From Catellatospora bangladeshensis (GTDB taxonomy: Bacteria > Actinomycetota > Actinomycetes > Mycobacteriales > Micromonosporaceae), in NCBI RefSeq assembly GCF_016862575.1, contig NZ_BONF01000002.1:102193-166192 (forward strand): a stretch of 64,000 bases of DNA, given 5' to 3'. Position numbers and translations under genes: made by a program. The stretch's first letter is position 1; the number at the start of each line of letters is the position of its first letter. The notes beneath the pieces are model-generated. The model ran no database searches. It was given only the letters and a program-made list of their open reading frames with translations, and was not told the DNA's origin. This document shows, in pieces, positions 15,368-24,457 of the stretch.

Positions 15368-17932
15368 TCAGGGCTTGAGGGTCAGCGTCGCCTTCGCCTC
15401 GGCCTCGATGGCGGCCTTGTCGAAGCGGAACGGCAGCGTACGGCCCGTCCGCCACAGCTCGAACTGGTCGGCGTAGTTCTCGTGGAACGCGTGGCCGGAG
15501 TTGCCGGTCAGCTGTACCCAGCGGGACTCGTTCAGGTCCGCCAGGTTCACGATCATGCGCATGGACGGCACCGCGTCGACCTCGTAGCCCTCGCCCGCGC
15601 TCCAGCCGGTGGCGTTGACGATCGCATCGCCGCCCGAGACGCCGACGGTGTCCCGGTTGAACAGCCACTCGATCGGGCCGATGCCGGACTCGCCGAACGT
15701 GGCGTGGGTCGGGGTCAGCGTGTGCATCGCGCCCCAGCGCCACTGCTTCGGGTCCTCGCCCTGCGCCTCGGCCAGCTCCTTCACCGCCGCCGACATGGCC
15801 TGCGCGAGCATGTCGTCGCGCTGCTCCACGGCGGGCGTGCCCTTGGCGTCCCACCACTTGTCGTCCGGCTTGTTCAGCAGGCCGCGCACCACCTCGAACC
15901 AGCGGTCCCCGCCGTCGGCGGCGTAGTCCGCGCCCAGCTCGTCGAAGGTCAGGCCGAGCAGGTTCTTCCAGATCGCGTTGTAGTACGCGGCCGCGGCCGA
16001 GTCCTCACCCTGCTGGTAGTCCCAGTCGACCAGCAGCGCGTCCGCGTTCTTCTCGACCTGCGACAGGGCCGGGCGCGGCGCCTTCTGCAGGGCCGGGATC
16101 AGCGTCGGGGCGAACCCGTTGCGGTTGTCGAACTGCTGCTTCTGCACGTCCTCGACGGTGATCTTCCCGCCCGCGGTGCCGATCATGTCGTAGATGCGCT
16201 GGCTGCGGTACCCGTAGCTCCAGTCGTCGGTCAGGTGCCGCTGGTACTGGTCGCCGATCACGGCCTGGTTGGCGGTCACCACGTAGCCGCGGTCCGGGTT
16301 CAAAACGCTGGGCAGCTCGTCGAACGGGATGAAGCCCGTCCAGTCGTACGCCTTGTCCCAGCCCGGCGCGAACCGCTTGCCGTCACCCGCGCCGCGGACC
16401 GGGATGCGGCCCGGCGACTGGTAACCGATGTTGCCCTCGACGTCGGCGTAGACGATGTTCTGCGCGGGCACCTCGAACTGCGCCGCGGCGGCCCGGAACT
16501 CGGTCCAGTTGCCCGCCTTGTTCAGCGCGAACAGCGCGTCGGCGGTGCGGCCGGGGTCGAGCGCGGTCCAGCGCATCGCGATGGCGTACCTGCCGCCGAG
16601 CTTGGCCAGGCTCTCGCTGGCGTCCGACAGCAGCGGGCCGTGGCGGCCGGTGCGCACCGTGATGGTGACGTCGGAGCCGCCGGCGACCTTGATGACCTCC
16701 TGGCGGCTGGTCAGCTGCTCCCAGCCGTCGCCCGCCTTGACCTTGTCGCCGTCGACCTCCTCCAGGTACATGTCGATGACGTCGGGGTCCAGATTGGTGA
16801 AGCCCCAGGCGATCTTCGCGTTGTGGCCGATGACGACGCCGGGAACGCCGGAGAAGCTGAAGCCCGCGACCTCGACGCCGCACTCGCAGTGCAGGCCGAT
16901 CTGGTACCAGATGCCCGGCTGGCTGGGGCTCAGGTGCGGGTCGTTGGCCAGGATCGGCTTGCCGGTGGCGGTCAGCTTGCCGCTGATCACCCACGAGTTC
17001 GAGCCGATGCCGTCGCCGTCGGCGTTGCCCATCAGGCCGGGCAGCTCGGCCAGGCCGTCGGCCAGGTCGCGCAGGCCGGTCGCGGACAGCGGCGCGGGGG
17101 CGGGCGGGGTCACGGCCGGGGCGGGCGCGGGAGCGGTCGCCTTCGCGTCGAAGGCGCCGTTCACGATCACGCCGCCGTTCACGATGGGCAGGTTGCGGTC
17201 CAGCGGGTACGCCGGGTAGAGCTGGTCCACCTGCTCCTTGCTCAGGCCCTCGGCCTGCAGCGCGGCGCGGCGGATCTCCGCCTCCATGTTGCCGCGCAGG
17301 TCCCAGGCCATCGCCTTGAGCCAGGCCAGGCTGTCCACGGGCGTCCAGCGCTCGATCACGTAGCCCGAGTTCTGCAGGCCGAGCAGGGAGTACTCCAGGC
17401 TCAGCGCGCCGGAGGAGGCGAAGCCGTCCCCCTGACCCGATGGGAGGGACGCCGTGTCAGTGTTGGCGGCCAGCCAGGCGTTCACGCCGTCGGCGTACGC
17501 GCGCAGCGCCTGCTGCGACTCCGGCTTCAGCAGCGCCAGCTCCTGCTCGGCGACCCGGCGCCAGCCCATGGTGCGCAGGTACTTGTCCGTCTCGACCTGG
17601 GACTGCCCGAACAGCTCGGACACCCGGCCGGCGGTCACGTGGCGGCGGAAGTCCATCTCCCAGAACCGGTCCTGGGCGTGCACGTAACCCTGGGCGCGGT
17701 ACAGGTCGTCGCTGGTCCTGGCGTAGAGCTGGGGGATGCCGTACACGTCGCGGCGGACCGTGACCGGGGCGGACAGCCCGGCGAGGGTCAGCTCACCGTC
17801 GACGGTCGCGAACGCGCGGCGCACCGACCAGACACCCAGGCCGGCGACGACGACGGCGAGCACCGTCACGACGCCGAGCAGCCAGAGCGCGGTGGTACGC
17901 AGGCGGCGGAGCAGAAGGCGTGGGGGTTTCAC
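15368..17932 (-). CDS. Penicillin acylase-family (peptidase S45) N-terminal-nucleophile hydrolase
   Basis: An 854-aa precursor of the Ntn-hydrolase family that cleaves amides such as penicillins, acyl-homoserine lactones or cyclic lipopeptides. A membrane anchor or signal segment (WLLGVVTVLAVVVAGLGVW) is followed by the alpha chain, a spacer and the beta chain starting at Ser311 in GIGSNSWVI, where autocleavage would expose the nucleophile. Downstream family blocks (KIAWGFTN, RHGPLL) are visible. The GTG start is chosen because TAGACT sits 8 nt upstream as a -10, which would give a leaderless mRNA; an ATG 111 nt further up is less likely. True substrate unknown. Confidence 0.9.
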   Translation of the reverse strand: MKPPRLLLRRLRTTALWLLGVVTVLAVVVAGLGVWSVRRAFATVDGELTLAGLSAPVTVRRDVYGIPQLYARTSDDLYRAQGYVHAQDRFWEMDFRRHVTAGRVSELFGQSQVETDKYLRTMGWRRVAEQELALLKPESQQALRAYADGVNAWLAANTDTASLPSGQGDGFASSGALSLEYSLLGLQNSGYVIERWTPVDSLAWLKAMAWDLRGNMEAEIRRAALQAEGLSKEQVDQLYPAYPLDRNLPIVNGGVIVNGAFDAKATAPAPAPAVTPPAPAPLSATGLRDLADGLAELPGLMGNADGDGIGSNSWVISGKLTATGKPILANDPHLSPSQPGIWYQIGLHCECGVEVAGFSFSGVPGVVIGHNAKIAWGFTNLDPDVIDMYLEEVDGDKVKAGDGWEQLTSRQEVIKVAGGSDVTITVRTGRHGPLLSDASESLAKLGGRYAIAMRWTALDPGRTADALFALNKAGNWTEFRAAAAQFEVPAQNIVYADVEGNIGYQSPGRIPVRGAGDGKRFAPGWDKAYDWTGFIPFDELPSVLNPDRGYVVTANQAVIGDQYQRHLTDDWSYGYRSQRIYDMIGTAGGKITVEDVQKQQFDNRNGFAPTLIPALQKAPRPALSQVEKNADALLVDWDYQQGEDSAAAAYYNAIWKNLLGLTFDELGADYAADGGDRWFEVVRGLLNKPDDKWWDAKGTPAVEQRDDMLAQAMSAAVKELAEAQGEDPKQWRWGAMHTLTPTHATFGESGIGPIEWLFNRDTVGVSGGDAIVNATGWSAGEGYEVDAVPSMRMIVNLADLNESRWVQLTGNSGHAFHENYADQFELWRTGRTLPFRFDKAAIEAEAKATLTLKP

Positions 17933-17965
17933 ATTCGCGGAGTCTACGCATGCTCTGTGATTCGC

Positions 17966-17981
17966 GTTACCACCAGGTAAC
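17966..17981. promoter_or_regulatory. Palindromic site in the penicillin-acylase promoter
   Basis: GTTACC-n4-GGTAAC, 6-bp perfect arms, centred about 41 bp upstream of the GTG and overlapping the -35 region of the TAGACT promoter. A repressor site is plausible; the regulator is unknown. Confidence 0.45.
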
Positions 17982-18096
17982 ACAGATTTTGGCTGGTCGT
18001 TCGGTCGGTCGGCATGCGGACAGGCCGGGAGAGCGACGGGCATCTAAGCTCAAGGCTCGCTTCCCGGGTGTCCCCCTCATCTCCAGGAGAGCTCCG

Positions 18097-18570
18097 ATGT
18101 ACCTGCTGAACAAGCAGTTCTGGATCGCCACCGCCGAGCGTGCCATCAAGACCTTCGTCCAGGCGCTGATCGCCGCGTTCGGCGTGGGCCAGGTCAGCGG
18201 TGCCGTCGGCGTCGACGTCGCCGCGATCGACTGGCGCGGCGCGCTGTCGCTGGCGTTCAGCGCTGCCCTGCTGTCCGTGCTGATGTCGGTCGGGTCCGGC
18301 CCGATCGGCGCGTCCAACAGCCCGAGCCTGGTCAGCGTCGCCGCTGCCGGGCCGGTCACGGCCGCCAACGCGGTGGTCGCCGCCGCGGCCGCGAGCCCCG
18401 CGCTCGCCCCGGCGGTCGCGGCCGCCGTCGCGGTCGACCCGACCGGCGCCCCGGCCGCGCCCGCTCCGGCTGCTGCCGCCCCCGCCGCGGCTGCTCCGGT
18501 TGCTGCCGCTGCTCCGGCCGCGGCCGCTCCGGCTGCCGAGGCGGCGCCCGCTGCGGCTCCGGCTGCCTGA
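18097..18570 (+). CDS. Orphan holin-like membrane protein
   Basis: 157 aa. The first 75 residues resemble small r1t-type holins of actinobacterial phages (MYLLNKQFWIATAERAIKTF, then two hydrophobic helices). The remaining half is a low-complexity Ala/Pro tail, perhaps partly membrane-embedded. AGGAGA precedes the ATG. No endolysin, portal, tail or integrase gene is near, so this is a domesticated or stray gene rather than part of a prophage. It diverges from the penicillin-acylase gene and is terminated by a strong hairpin shared with glnA. The family call is from N-terminal resemblance only. Confidence 0.7.
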   Translation: MYLLNKQFWIATAERAIKTFVQALIAAFGVGQVSGAVGVDVAAIDWRGALSLAFSAALLSVLMSVGSGPIGASNSPSLVSVAAAGPVTAANAVVAAAAASPALAPAVAAAVAVDPTGAPAAPAPAAAAPAAAAPVAAAAPAAAAPAAEAAPAAAPAA

Positions 18571-18624
18571 CCTGCGCCGACGCCACTGGGCTGCCGCTCC
18601 GGTGGCTGGTGGCGAGCGCAGACA

Positions 18625-18658
18625 GAAGAAGGCCCCGCCGGTTGGCGGGGCCTTCTTC
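18625..18658. terminator. Two-way terminator between the holin-like gene and glnA
   Basis: Perfect 15-bp arms GAAGAAGGCCCCGCC and GGCGGGGCCTTCTTC with loop GGTT, lying between converging stop codons. The flanking TTCTTC serves both directions. Confidence 0.88.
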
Positions 18659-18673
18659 ACTGCCGGGCGATGC

Positions 18674-20107
18674 TCAGCAGTCGAAGTACATCTGGAACTC
18701 GTGCGGGGTCGGGCGCAGGCGGACCGGGTCGATCTCGTTGGACCGCTTGTAGTCGATCCAGGTCTCGATCAGGTCGCTGGTGAACACGCCACCGGCCTGC
18801 AGGTACTCGTTGTCCTTCTCGAGCGACGTGAGCACGTCGGACAGCGAGCCCGGCACCTGGGTCACGTTCGCGACCTCCTCCGGCGGCAGGTCGTAGAGGT
18901 CCTTGTCGATCGGGGCCGGCGGCTCGATCTTGTTGCGGATACCGTCCAGGCCGGCCATCAGCATCGCCGAGAACGCCAGGTACGGGTTCGACGACGGGTC
19001 GGGGCAGCGGAACTCGATGCGCTTGGCCTTCGCGTTCGTGCCGGTGACCGGGATACGGGTGCAGGCGGAGCGGTTGCGCTGCGAGTACACCAGGTTGACC
19101 GGCGCCTCGAAGCCCGGCACCAGGCGGCGGTACGAGTTGACCGACGGGTTGGTGAAGGCCAGCAGCGACGGCGCGTGGTGCAGCAGACCGCCGATGTACC
19201 AGCGGGCCGTGTCGGACAGGCCGGCGTAGCCGGTCTCGTCGTAGAACAGCGGCTCGCCGCCCAGCCAGAGGCTCTGGTGGGTGTGCATGCCCGAGCCGTT
19301 GTCACCGAACAGCGGCTTCGGCATGAAGGTCGCGGTCTTGCCGGCCTGCCACGCGGTGTTCTTGATGACGTACTTGAACAGCTGCATCTGGTCGCCCGCG
19401 GCCAGCAGGGTCGAGAACTTGTAGTTGATCTCGGCCTGGCCGGCGGTGCCGACCTCGTGGTGACCGCGCTCGACGGTGTAGCCGAGGTCCACCAGGTTCG
19501 TCACCATGGTGTCGCGCAGGTCGGCGTAGTGGTCGGTCGGCGCCACCGGGAAGTAGCCGCCCTTGTAGCCCGGCTTGTAACCGCGGTTGGCGCTGCCGTC
19601 GGCGTTGAACTCCGAGCCGGTGTTCCACGCGCCCTCGACCGAGTCGATGTGGTAGAACGCCTGGTTGGCCTGGGTCGAGTAGCGGATCGAGTCGAAGATG
19701 TAGAACTCCGCCTCGGCGCCGAAGTACGCGGTGTCGGCGATCCCGCTGGCGGCCAGGTACGCCTCGGCCTTCTTCGCCACGTTCCGCGGGTCACGCGAGT
19801 AGGCCTCGCGGGTGAACGGGTCGTGGATGAAGAAGTTCAGCGCCAGGGTCTTCTGCACGCGGAACGGGTCGATGAACGCCGTGGTGACGTCCGGCAGCAG
19901 CAGCATGTCCGACTCGTGGATCTGCTGGAAACCGCGGATGGACGAGCCGTCGAACGCGAGGCCGTCACGGAAGACGCTCGCGTCGAACGACTGCACCGGC
20001 ACGGTGAAGAACTGCATCACGCCGGGCAGGTCACAGAAGCGGACGTCGACGAACTTGACGTCTTCGTCCTTGAGGTACCGAAGCAGTTCCTCGGAATTGG
20101 CGAACAA
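18674..20107 (-). CDS. glnA: Glutamine synthetase type I
   Basis: A 477-aa GSI-beta enzyme that makes glutamine from glutamate, ammonia and ATP as a dodecamer. Key blocks: [42 protein letters not shown] and the adenylylation loop [10 protein letters not shown] with Tyr405. The start is best set at TTG, because AGGAGG lies exactly 5 nt upstream; the ATG six codons earlier would place that ribosome binding site inside the gene. Activity is probably controlled by GlnE from this window and transcription by GlnR, whose box lies about 140 bp upstream. Confidence 0.97.
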   Translation of the reverse strand: MFANSEELLRYLKDEDVKFVDVRFCDLPGVMQFFTVPVQSFDASVFRDGLAFDGSSIRGFQQIHESDMLLLPDVTTAFIDPFRVQKTLALNFFIHDPFTREAYSRDPRNVAKKAEAYLAASGIADTAYFGAEAEFYIFDSIRYSTQANQAFYHIDSVEGAWNTGSEFNADGSANRGYKPGYKGGYFPVAPTDHYADLRDTMVTNLVDLGYTVERGHHEVGTAGQAEINYKFSTLLAAGDQMQLFKYVIKNTAWQAGKTATFMPKPLFGDNGSGMHTHQSLWLGGEPLFYDETGYAGLSDTARWYIGGLLHHAPSLLAFTNPSVNSYRRLVPGFEAPVNLVYSQRNRSACTRIPVTGTNAKAKRIEFRCPDPSSNPYLAFSAMLMAGLDGIRNKIEPPAPIDKDLYDLPPEEVANVTQVPGSLSDVLTSLEKDNEYLQAGGVFTSDLIETWIDYKRSNEIDPVRLRPTPHEFQMYFDC

Positions 20108-20247
20108 CACGTCCTCCTGGCACATGGTCTGCGGGAGCTCCCGGCCCCCACTTCAGCACATCTCCGGGGCTGACCTCGGGAGACGCGGCCGACGGCGCTG
20201 CACTGCGTCGGGTGGCCATTGGCTGGTCGCGACGCTAGAACCGTGGC

Positions 20248-20285
20248 ATTGCCCGGCCATGTCGGTTTTGTTTCGGCCGTGTTAC
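20248..20285 (-). promoter_or_regulatory. GlnR box upstream of glnA
   Basis: On the minus strand the sequence reads GTAAC-n6-GAAAC-n6-GACAT-n6-GCAAT. The a-site/b-site pattern with exact 6-bp spacers matches the known actinobacterial GlnR consensus gTnAC-n6-GaAAc repeated twice. The first half is closest to consensus and the second weaker. Position and neighbour gene fit GlnR control of glnA. Confidence 0.82.
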
Positions 20286-20364
20286 GTCACCCGTAACCTG
20301 GCGCTTGGGGCTGGGTGGCCAGCTCAGCGGGCCGGTCCGGCGGCGCGGACGGTACGCTCGGCGG

Positions 20365-20730
20365 GTGACTGACGCCTCCCTGCCTGCCGTACCCTCCCTG
20401 GCCCGCCGGTTCGGGGCGCTGCTGCTCGACTGGATGCTCTGCGTCCTGGCGGCCGGCCTGTTCGCGGACCCGATGCGGGACGGCTGGGCCGCGCCGGTGG
20501 TGCTGGTCGCCGTCTACACGTTCTTCGTCGGGCTGTTCGGGCAGACGCCGGGCATGCGCCTGGCGAAGATTACCTGCCTCGGGGTCGATACGGGTCAGCC
20601 GGTCGGCCTGTTCCGGGGCGCCCTGCGCGGGGTGCTGCTCGCCCTGGTCGTGCCCGCTCTGATCATGGACGGCGAGCGCCGCGGCCTGCACGACCGCGCC
20701 GCCGGCACCCTGATCCGCCCGGCCTCCTGA
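20365..20730 (+). CDS. RDD-family membrane protein
   Basis: A 121-aa small membrane protein with the RDD signature (LARRFGALLLDWMLC) at the start, two to three hydrophobic segments and GQTPGMRLAKI. In actinobacteria such a gene commonly stands divergent to glnA, as here. The GTG start is used because upstream codons lie in the glnA promoter. Transport of small solutes has been shown for some RDD proteins elsewhere; the role here is unknown. Confidence 0.85.
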   Translation: MTDASLPAVPSLARRFGALLLDWMLCVLAAGLFADPMRDGWAAPVVLVAVYTFFVGLFGQTPGMRLAKITCLGVDTGQPVGLFRGALRGVLLALVVPALIMDGERRGLHDRAAGTLIRPAS

Positions 20731-20741
20731 CCTCGCGCCGC

Positions 20742-22040
20742 TCAGGAGGGTGTGAGCGTGGCGTGGCGCAGGGCGGGGACGGTGACGCAGGCGGCTGCCG
20801 CGAGCACGTCCAGCGCCGTGCAGGCCGCGAACGACGGCACGGTGCCCACCTGGGCCGCCGCGAACCCCATCACCGCGATGGCCATCGGCGTGATGCCGAG
20901 GCTGACCAGGGTGTTGATGGACGTGACCCGGCCCCGGTGGGTGTCGGCGGTGTGCGTGTGCGTGAGCCCGTTCAGCGTCACCGCGAGCGGCCCGCTGGCC
21001 AGCCCGCCGAGCGCGGTCGCGGCAGCGGCCCAGCCGAGCGCGGGGGCCGCCGCGATGGCGTAGATCGCGCCGCCCTGGAGCACGATGCAGGCGGCGGCGA
21101 GCACCCCGACCCGGCCCGCCGGGCGCCGGCGCACCATCAGCAGGCTGCCGGCGGCTGCCCCGGCGCCGAACCCGGCCAGCAGGTACCCGATGCCGGCCGC
21201 GCCCCAGCCGCGCTGGTCGGCGACGAGCGCCAGGCCCACGTTCAGCGGTCCGGCGGCGGCGATGTTCACCAGCAGCGACACCAGCGTGGTGGCGCGCAGC
21301 ACGGGGTGGCGGAGTAGGTAGCGCAGCCCTTCGCGTACCGCGGCCAGGACGGGCGCCCGCGGGTCCGCTGCCGCCGGCGTGACCTGCCCGGACGGCGCGC
21401 CCGCGCCGGGGTCCGCGGCGGGCCTGGGGTGCACGGACCACAGGGCGAGCACCGACATCCCGAAGGTGATCGCGTTGACGAGGCAGGCCAGCGGCAGCCC
21501 GCCCAGGGGCAGCAGCAGGCCGCCCAGCGGCGCGCCCAGCATCAGGGCGAGCCGCTGGGTGAGGCCGGACAGCGCCAGGCCGCCGGTGAGCTGCGCGGGG
21601 GTGAGCAGGCGCGGCAGCGTCGCGCCGGCCGCGGGCAGGAACAGCGCGTCGGCGAGCCCGAACGTGAGCGCCACCGCGACGAGCAGCGCCACGCTGGGTT
21701 GCGCCAGCGCCACCGCGGCGGTGATCAGGCAGACCACACCCCGGGCCAGATCGCTGCCGATCATGAGGCGGCGCGGGCCGTACCGGTCGACGAACGCGCC
21801 GCCGAACAGCAGCAGCGCGAGCCGGGGCAGCGCGGAGACGGCCAGGATCGCGCCCGCCGCGCCGGGCGAGGCCAGCTGCACCGCGCTGAACGACAGCGCT
21901 ACGTACCAGACCTGGTCGCCGAGGATGGAGACCGCCTGCCCGCCCAGGTAGCGCAGGTAGACGGGTTCGCGGTGGGCGGGCCTGCCGGGGGCGGCGGGGA
22001 CCGCGGCGGCGGTGGGGGTACGCAGAACAGTGGTGCTCAT
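20742..22040 (-). CDS. MFS efflux transporter (MFS_3/EntS-like)
   Basis: 432 aa with about twelve hydrophobic segments. The N-terminus (YLRYLGGQAVSILGDQVWYVAL) and the DRYGPRRLMIGSD loop between helices 2 and 3 are typical of MFS_3 exporters that remove siderophores, macrolides or other drugs. The start ATG overlaps the stop of the ArsR-type regulator as TGATG, so the two are coupled and the pump is probably induced by the ligand of that regulator. Confidence 0.88.
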   Translation of the reverse strand: MSTTVLRTPTAAAVPAAPGRPAHREPVYLRYLGGQAVSILGDQVWYVALSFSAVQLASPGAAGAILAVSALPRLALLLFGGAFVDRYGPRRLMIGSDLARGVVCLITAAVALAQPSVALLVAVALTFGLADALFLPAAGATLPRLLTPAQLTGGLALSGLTQRLALMLGAPLGGLLLPLGGLPLACLVNAITFGMSVLALWSVHPRPAADPGAGAPSGQVTPAAADPRAPVLAAVREGLRYLLRHPVLRATTLVSLLVNIAAAGPLNVGLALVADQRGWGAAGIGYLLAGFGAGAAAGSLLMVRRRPAGRVGVLAAACIVLQGGAIYAIAAAPALGWAAAATALGGLASGPLAVTLNGLTHTHTADTHRGRVTSINTLVSLGITPMAIAVMGFAAAQVGTVPSFAACTALDVLAAAACVTVPALRHATLTPS

Positions 22041-22609
22041 CAGGGGCGCTCCGGGAAGGCGTGGAAGAACAGGAACACGTGTTCGCGGTCGGTGTCGTCG
22101 GCGGCGGCGCGGCCGCGGTCCTTCCAGCGCACGACCAGCTCGTGCAGCTCGGCGGTCAGCTCGCTCAGCTCGGCCGGGGTGAGCCGGAGGAACGAGTCGC
22201 TGCTCATCGCGGCGGCCTGCCACGGCTCGCTCCAGGTGTCGCGGGACTGCTCGTAGCGGCGTACCCGCTCGAACTCGTCGATGACGAGCTGCGCCTTGGC
22301 CGCGGCGGAGATCGCCTGGCCCTCGGGGGTGGTGAAGTCGGCCGAGGACCAGCCGGTGGGGCCGGGCACGGCGCGCCACCAGCGCTCGCGGCGGTCGCGG
22401 GCCAGCTCGGGCACGTCCTCGACGAAGCCGGCCTTGGCCAGCTCGCGCAGGTGGTAGCTGGTCTGGCCGGGGTCGGTGCCGAGGCTGCGGGAGAGGGTGG
22501 CGCCGGTGGCCGGGCCGATCTGCGCCAGCAGCCGGTAAAGCTTCTGCCGGATCGGCTGGGCGAGTCCCTTGAGCACCTCAGGATCGGTGATGCGCCGCAT
22601 GTCGCTCAT
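22040..22609 (-). CDS. ArsR-type winged-helix transcriptional regulator
   Basis: 189 aa. The N-terminal winged helix (ITDPEVLKGLAQPIRQKLYR, ATLSRSLGTDPGQTSYHLRELAKAGFVE) is of the HTH_20/ArsR type; the C-terminal helical part (about 100-189) has no metal-binding cysteines, so it is unlikely to be a metal sensor. First gene of a two-gene operon with the MFS pump. A 40-bp palindrome directly upstream is its probable operator. Confidence 0.85.
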   Translation of the reverse strand: MSDMRRITDPEVLKGLAQPIRQKLYRLLAQIGPATGATLSRSLGTDPGQTSYHLRELAKAGFVEDVPELARDRRERWWRAVPGPTGWSSADFTTPEGQAISAAAKAQLVIDEFERVRRYEQSRDTWSEPWQAAAMSSDSFLRLTPAELSELTAELHELVVRWKDRGRAAADDTDREHVFLFFHAFPERP

Positions 22610-22620
22610 GCAGTCAACCT

Positions 22621-22660
22621 AGATCCAGTAGAAATATTCAGCAATACTTCTACTGGATCT
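22621..22660 (-). promoter_or_regulatory. 40-bp palindromic operator of the ArsR/MFS operon
   Basis: Arms AGATCCAGTAGAA and TTCTACTGGATCT are perfect inverted repeats; inner TATT/AATA continue the symmetry, so 17 of 20 positions pair. It is AT-rich compared with its surroundings, ends 11 bp before the ATG and lies just downstream of a minus-strand TATAAG that could be the -10. Repression by blocking early transcription is likely. Confidence 0.85.
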
Positions 22661-22683
22661 TATAAGCTTCGATAATTGTGGCC

Positions 22684-22735
22684 GTTAAAAAGGGCACCTT
22701 CCTCTACGCATAGCGTTAAGAAGGTGCCCTTCCTT
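22684..22735 (-). repeat. Palindrome family A, copy 3
   Basis: Arms GTTAAAAAGGGCACCTTC and GAAGGTGCCCTTCCTT around CTCTACGCATAGCGTTAA. Reverse orientation, beginning 5 bp past the minus-strand stop of the DUF4191 gene. In that gene's direction it reads like copies 5, 6 and 8 behind their genes. Confidence 0.9.
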
Positions 22736-22740
22736 GCTGG

Positions 22741-23433
22741 TCAGCGCATGCGGCCGCCGCCGCGGGGCATCCGCGGCGGGCGGAACTCCTTCGGGAGCTG
22801 GCCCTTGGGCATCTGCGGGCGGGCGGTGAGGGCGGTCAGCGCCCGGTCGAGGTTGTTGACCTCCTTGCCCGACAGGTTGCGGGGCAGGCGCATCAGGGTC
22901 ATCCGCAGCTTGCGGATGGGGACCTGGTTCTCCTCGTTGCCGATGATGTAGTCGTACAGCGGGGCGTCGCCGATAACCTTCGACAGGCGGCGCTTCTGCT
23001 CGCCGAGCAGCGGCTTCACCCGCGCCGGGCTGCCCTCGGCGATCAGGATGACGCCCGGCCGGCCGATGACCATGTGCACCACGTCGAACTGGGTGGTCGC
23101 CGAGACGGCCTGCTTGACCCGCCAGTCGCCGCGCATCTGCTCGACGAGCTGCCCGGCCGCGCCGGGCTGGCCCTCCATCATGTTCATCATCGCGGCGTTG
23201 GACCGCAGGTTGAGCACGATGAGCACGGCCAGCAGCGCGGTGAGGATGCCCAGCGGGATCCAGATCCAGCCCCAGCCCAGCAGCACCGCGACCACGGTGA
23301 ACGCGAGCGGCAGCAGGATCGCGGCCGCCACCAGGGGCGTGAACCACTTGTCCTGCTTGGCGGTGAACTTGAACACCATGCCGATCTGCTTCAACCGCTG
23401 GGTGAAGGAGACCTTCTCTTCGGCCTTTGCCAT
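22741..23433 (-). CDS. DUF4191 membrane protein
   Basis: 230 aa. Two adjacent hydrophobic helices (residues about 33-75) anchor a cytosolic domain with FDVVHMVIGRPGVILIAEG; the C-terminus is Arg/Pro/Gly-rich. DUF4191 is confined to actinobacteria and usually stands next to lipA, as here, 37 bp downstream of it. Function unknown; a shared transcript with lipA is likely. Confidence 0.87.
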   Translation of the reverse strand: MAKAEEKVSFTQRLKQIGMVFKFTAKQDKWFTPLVAAAILLPLAFTVVAVLLGWGWIWIPLGILTALLAVLIVLNLRSNAAMMNMMEGQPGAAGQLVEQMRGDWRVKQAVSATTQFDVVHMVIGRPGVILIAEGSPARVKPLLGEQKRRLSKVIGDAPLYDYIIGNEENQVPIRKLRMTLMRLPRNLSGKEVNNLDRALTALTARPQMPKGQLPKEFRPPRMPRGGGRMR

Positions 23434-23470
23434 AGACGGATCCTAGGGTGGGTCGGTGGTGAGGTGACGA

Positions 23471-24403
23471 TCAGGCGGTGGTACGCGCGTCGAGTGCCTG
23501 ACGATACAAGCGTCCCGCCCGGTACGACGAACGCACCAGCGGACCGCTCATCACGCCCGCGAAGCCGATCTCCTCGGCCTCCTCGCGCAGCTCGACGAAC
23601 TCCTCCGGCTTCACCCAGCGCTCCACGGGGTGGTGGCGCGGGGTCGGGCGCAGGTACTGCGTGATGGTGATCAGCTCGCAGCCGGCCGCGTGCAGGTCGC
23701 GCAGCGCCTGCGAGATCTCCGCGCGCTCCTCGCCCATGCCCAGGATGAGGTTCGACTTGGTGACCAGCCCGGCCTTGCGGGCCTGGGTGATCACATCGAG
23801 GGAGCGCTCGTAGCGGAACGCGGGGCGGATCCGCTTGAAGATGCGCGGCACGGTCTCCACGTTGTGCGCGAGCACCTCGGGCGCGGCCGAGAACACCTCG
23901 GCCAGCTGCTCCGGGTTGCCGTTGAAGTCGGGGATCAGCAGCTCGACGCCGCAGCCGGGGACCAGGGCGTGAATCTGGCGCACGGTCTCGGCGTACAGCC
24001 ACGCGCCGCCGTCGGGCAGGTCGTCGCGGGCCACCCCGGTCACGGTGGCGTACTTCAGCTCCATGGTGGCGACGGACTCGCCGACCCGGCGGGGCTCGTC
24101 GGCGTCGAACTCGGCCGGCCGGCCGGTGTCGATCTGGCAGAAGTCGCAGCGCCGGGTGCACACCTCGCCGCCGATGAGGAACGTCGCCTCCCGGTCCTCC
24201 CAGCACTCGTAGATGTTGGGGCAGCCGGCCTCCTGGCAGACGGTGTGCAGGCCCTCCCGCTTGACCAGCGAGGTCAGCGCGGTGAACTCCGGGCCCATCT
24301 TCGCCTTGACCTTGATCCACTCCGGCTTACGCTCGATGGGGGTCTCGGCGTTGCGGGCCTCGACGCGCAGCAGGCGCCGGCCCTCGGGAGCCACGATGGT
24401 CAT
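23471..24403 (-). CDS. lipA: Lipoyl synthase
   Basis: A 310-aa radical-SAM enzyme that inserts two sulphurs into octanoyl groups on lipoyl domains. The auxiliary cluster cysteines are Cys56, Cys61 and Cys67 ([12 protein letters not shown]); the SAM cluster is CTRRCDFC (Cys82, 86, 89); the C-terminal RSSYRAG supplies the serine ligand. Its targets here are SucB and glycine cleavage H protein (the latter not in the window). It is separated from lipB by more than 5 kb holding vapBC, aspS2, lemA and a protease, whereas lipB and lipA are commonly adjacent in actinobacteria. Confidence 0.98.
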   Translation of the reverse strand: MTIVAPEGRRLLRVEARNAETPIERKPEWIKVKAKMGPEFTALTSLVKREGLHTVCQEAGCPNIYECWEDREATFLIGGEVCTRRCDFCQIDTGRPAEFDADEPRRVGESVATMELKYATVTGVARDDLPDGGAWLYAETVRQIHALVPGCGVELLIPDFNGNPEQLAEVFSAAPEVLAHNVETVPRIFKRIRPAFRYERSLDVITQARKAGLVTKSNLILGMGEERAEISQALRDLHAAGCELITITQYLRPTPRHHPVERWVKPEEFVELREEAEEIGFAGVMSGPLVRSSYRAGRLYRQALDARTTA

Positions 24404-24457
24404 GCAGCCAGCGTACGCGGCGAAACAGCCTTGATCTTCCAGTGGGTAACGGACGTC

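Noticed and set aside
17920..18660. Prophage remnant around the holin-like gene
   Set aside because: Neighbours are housekeeping genes on both sides; no integrase, structural gene, endolysin or attachment-site duplication.
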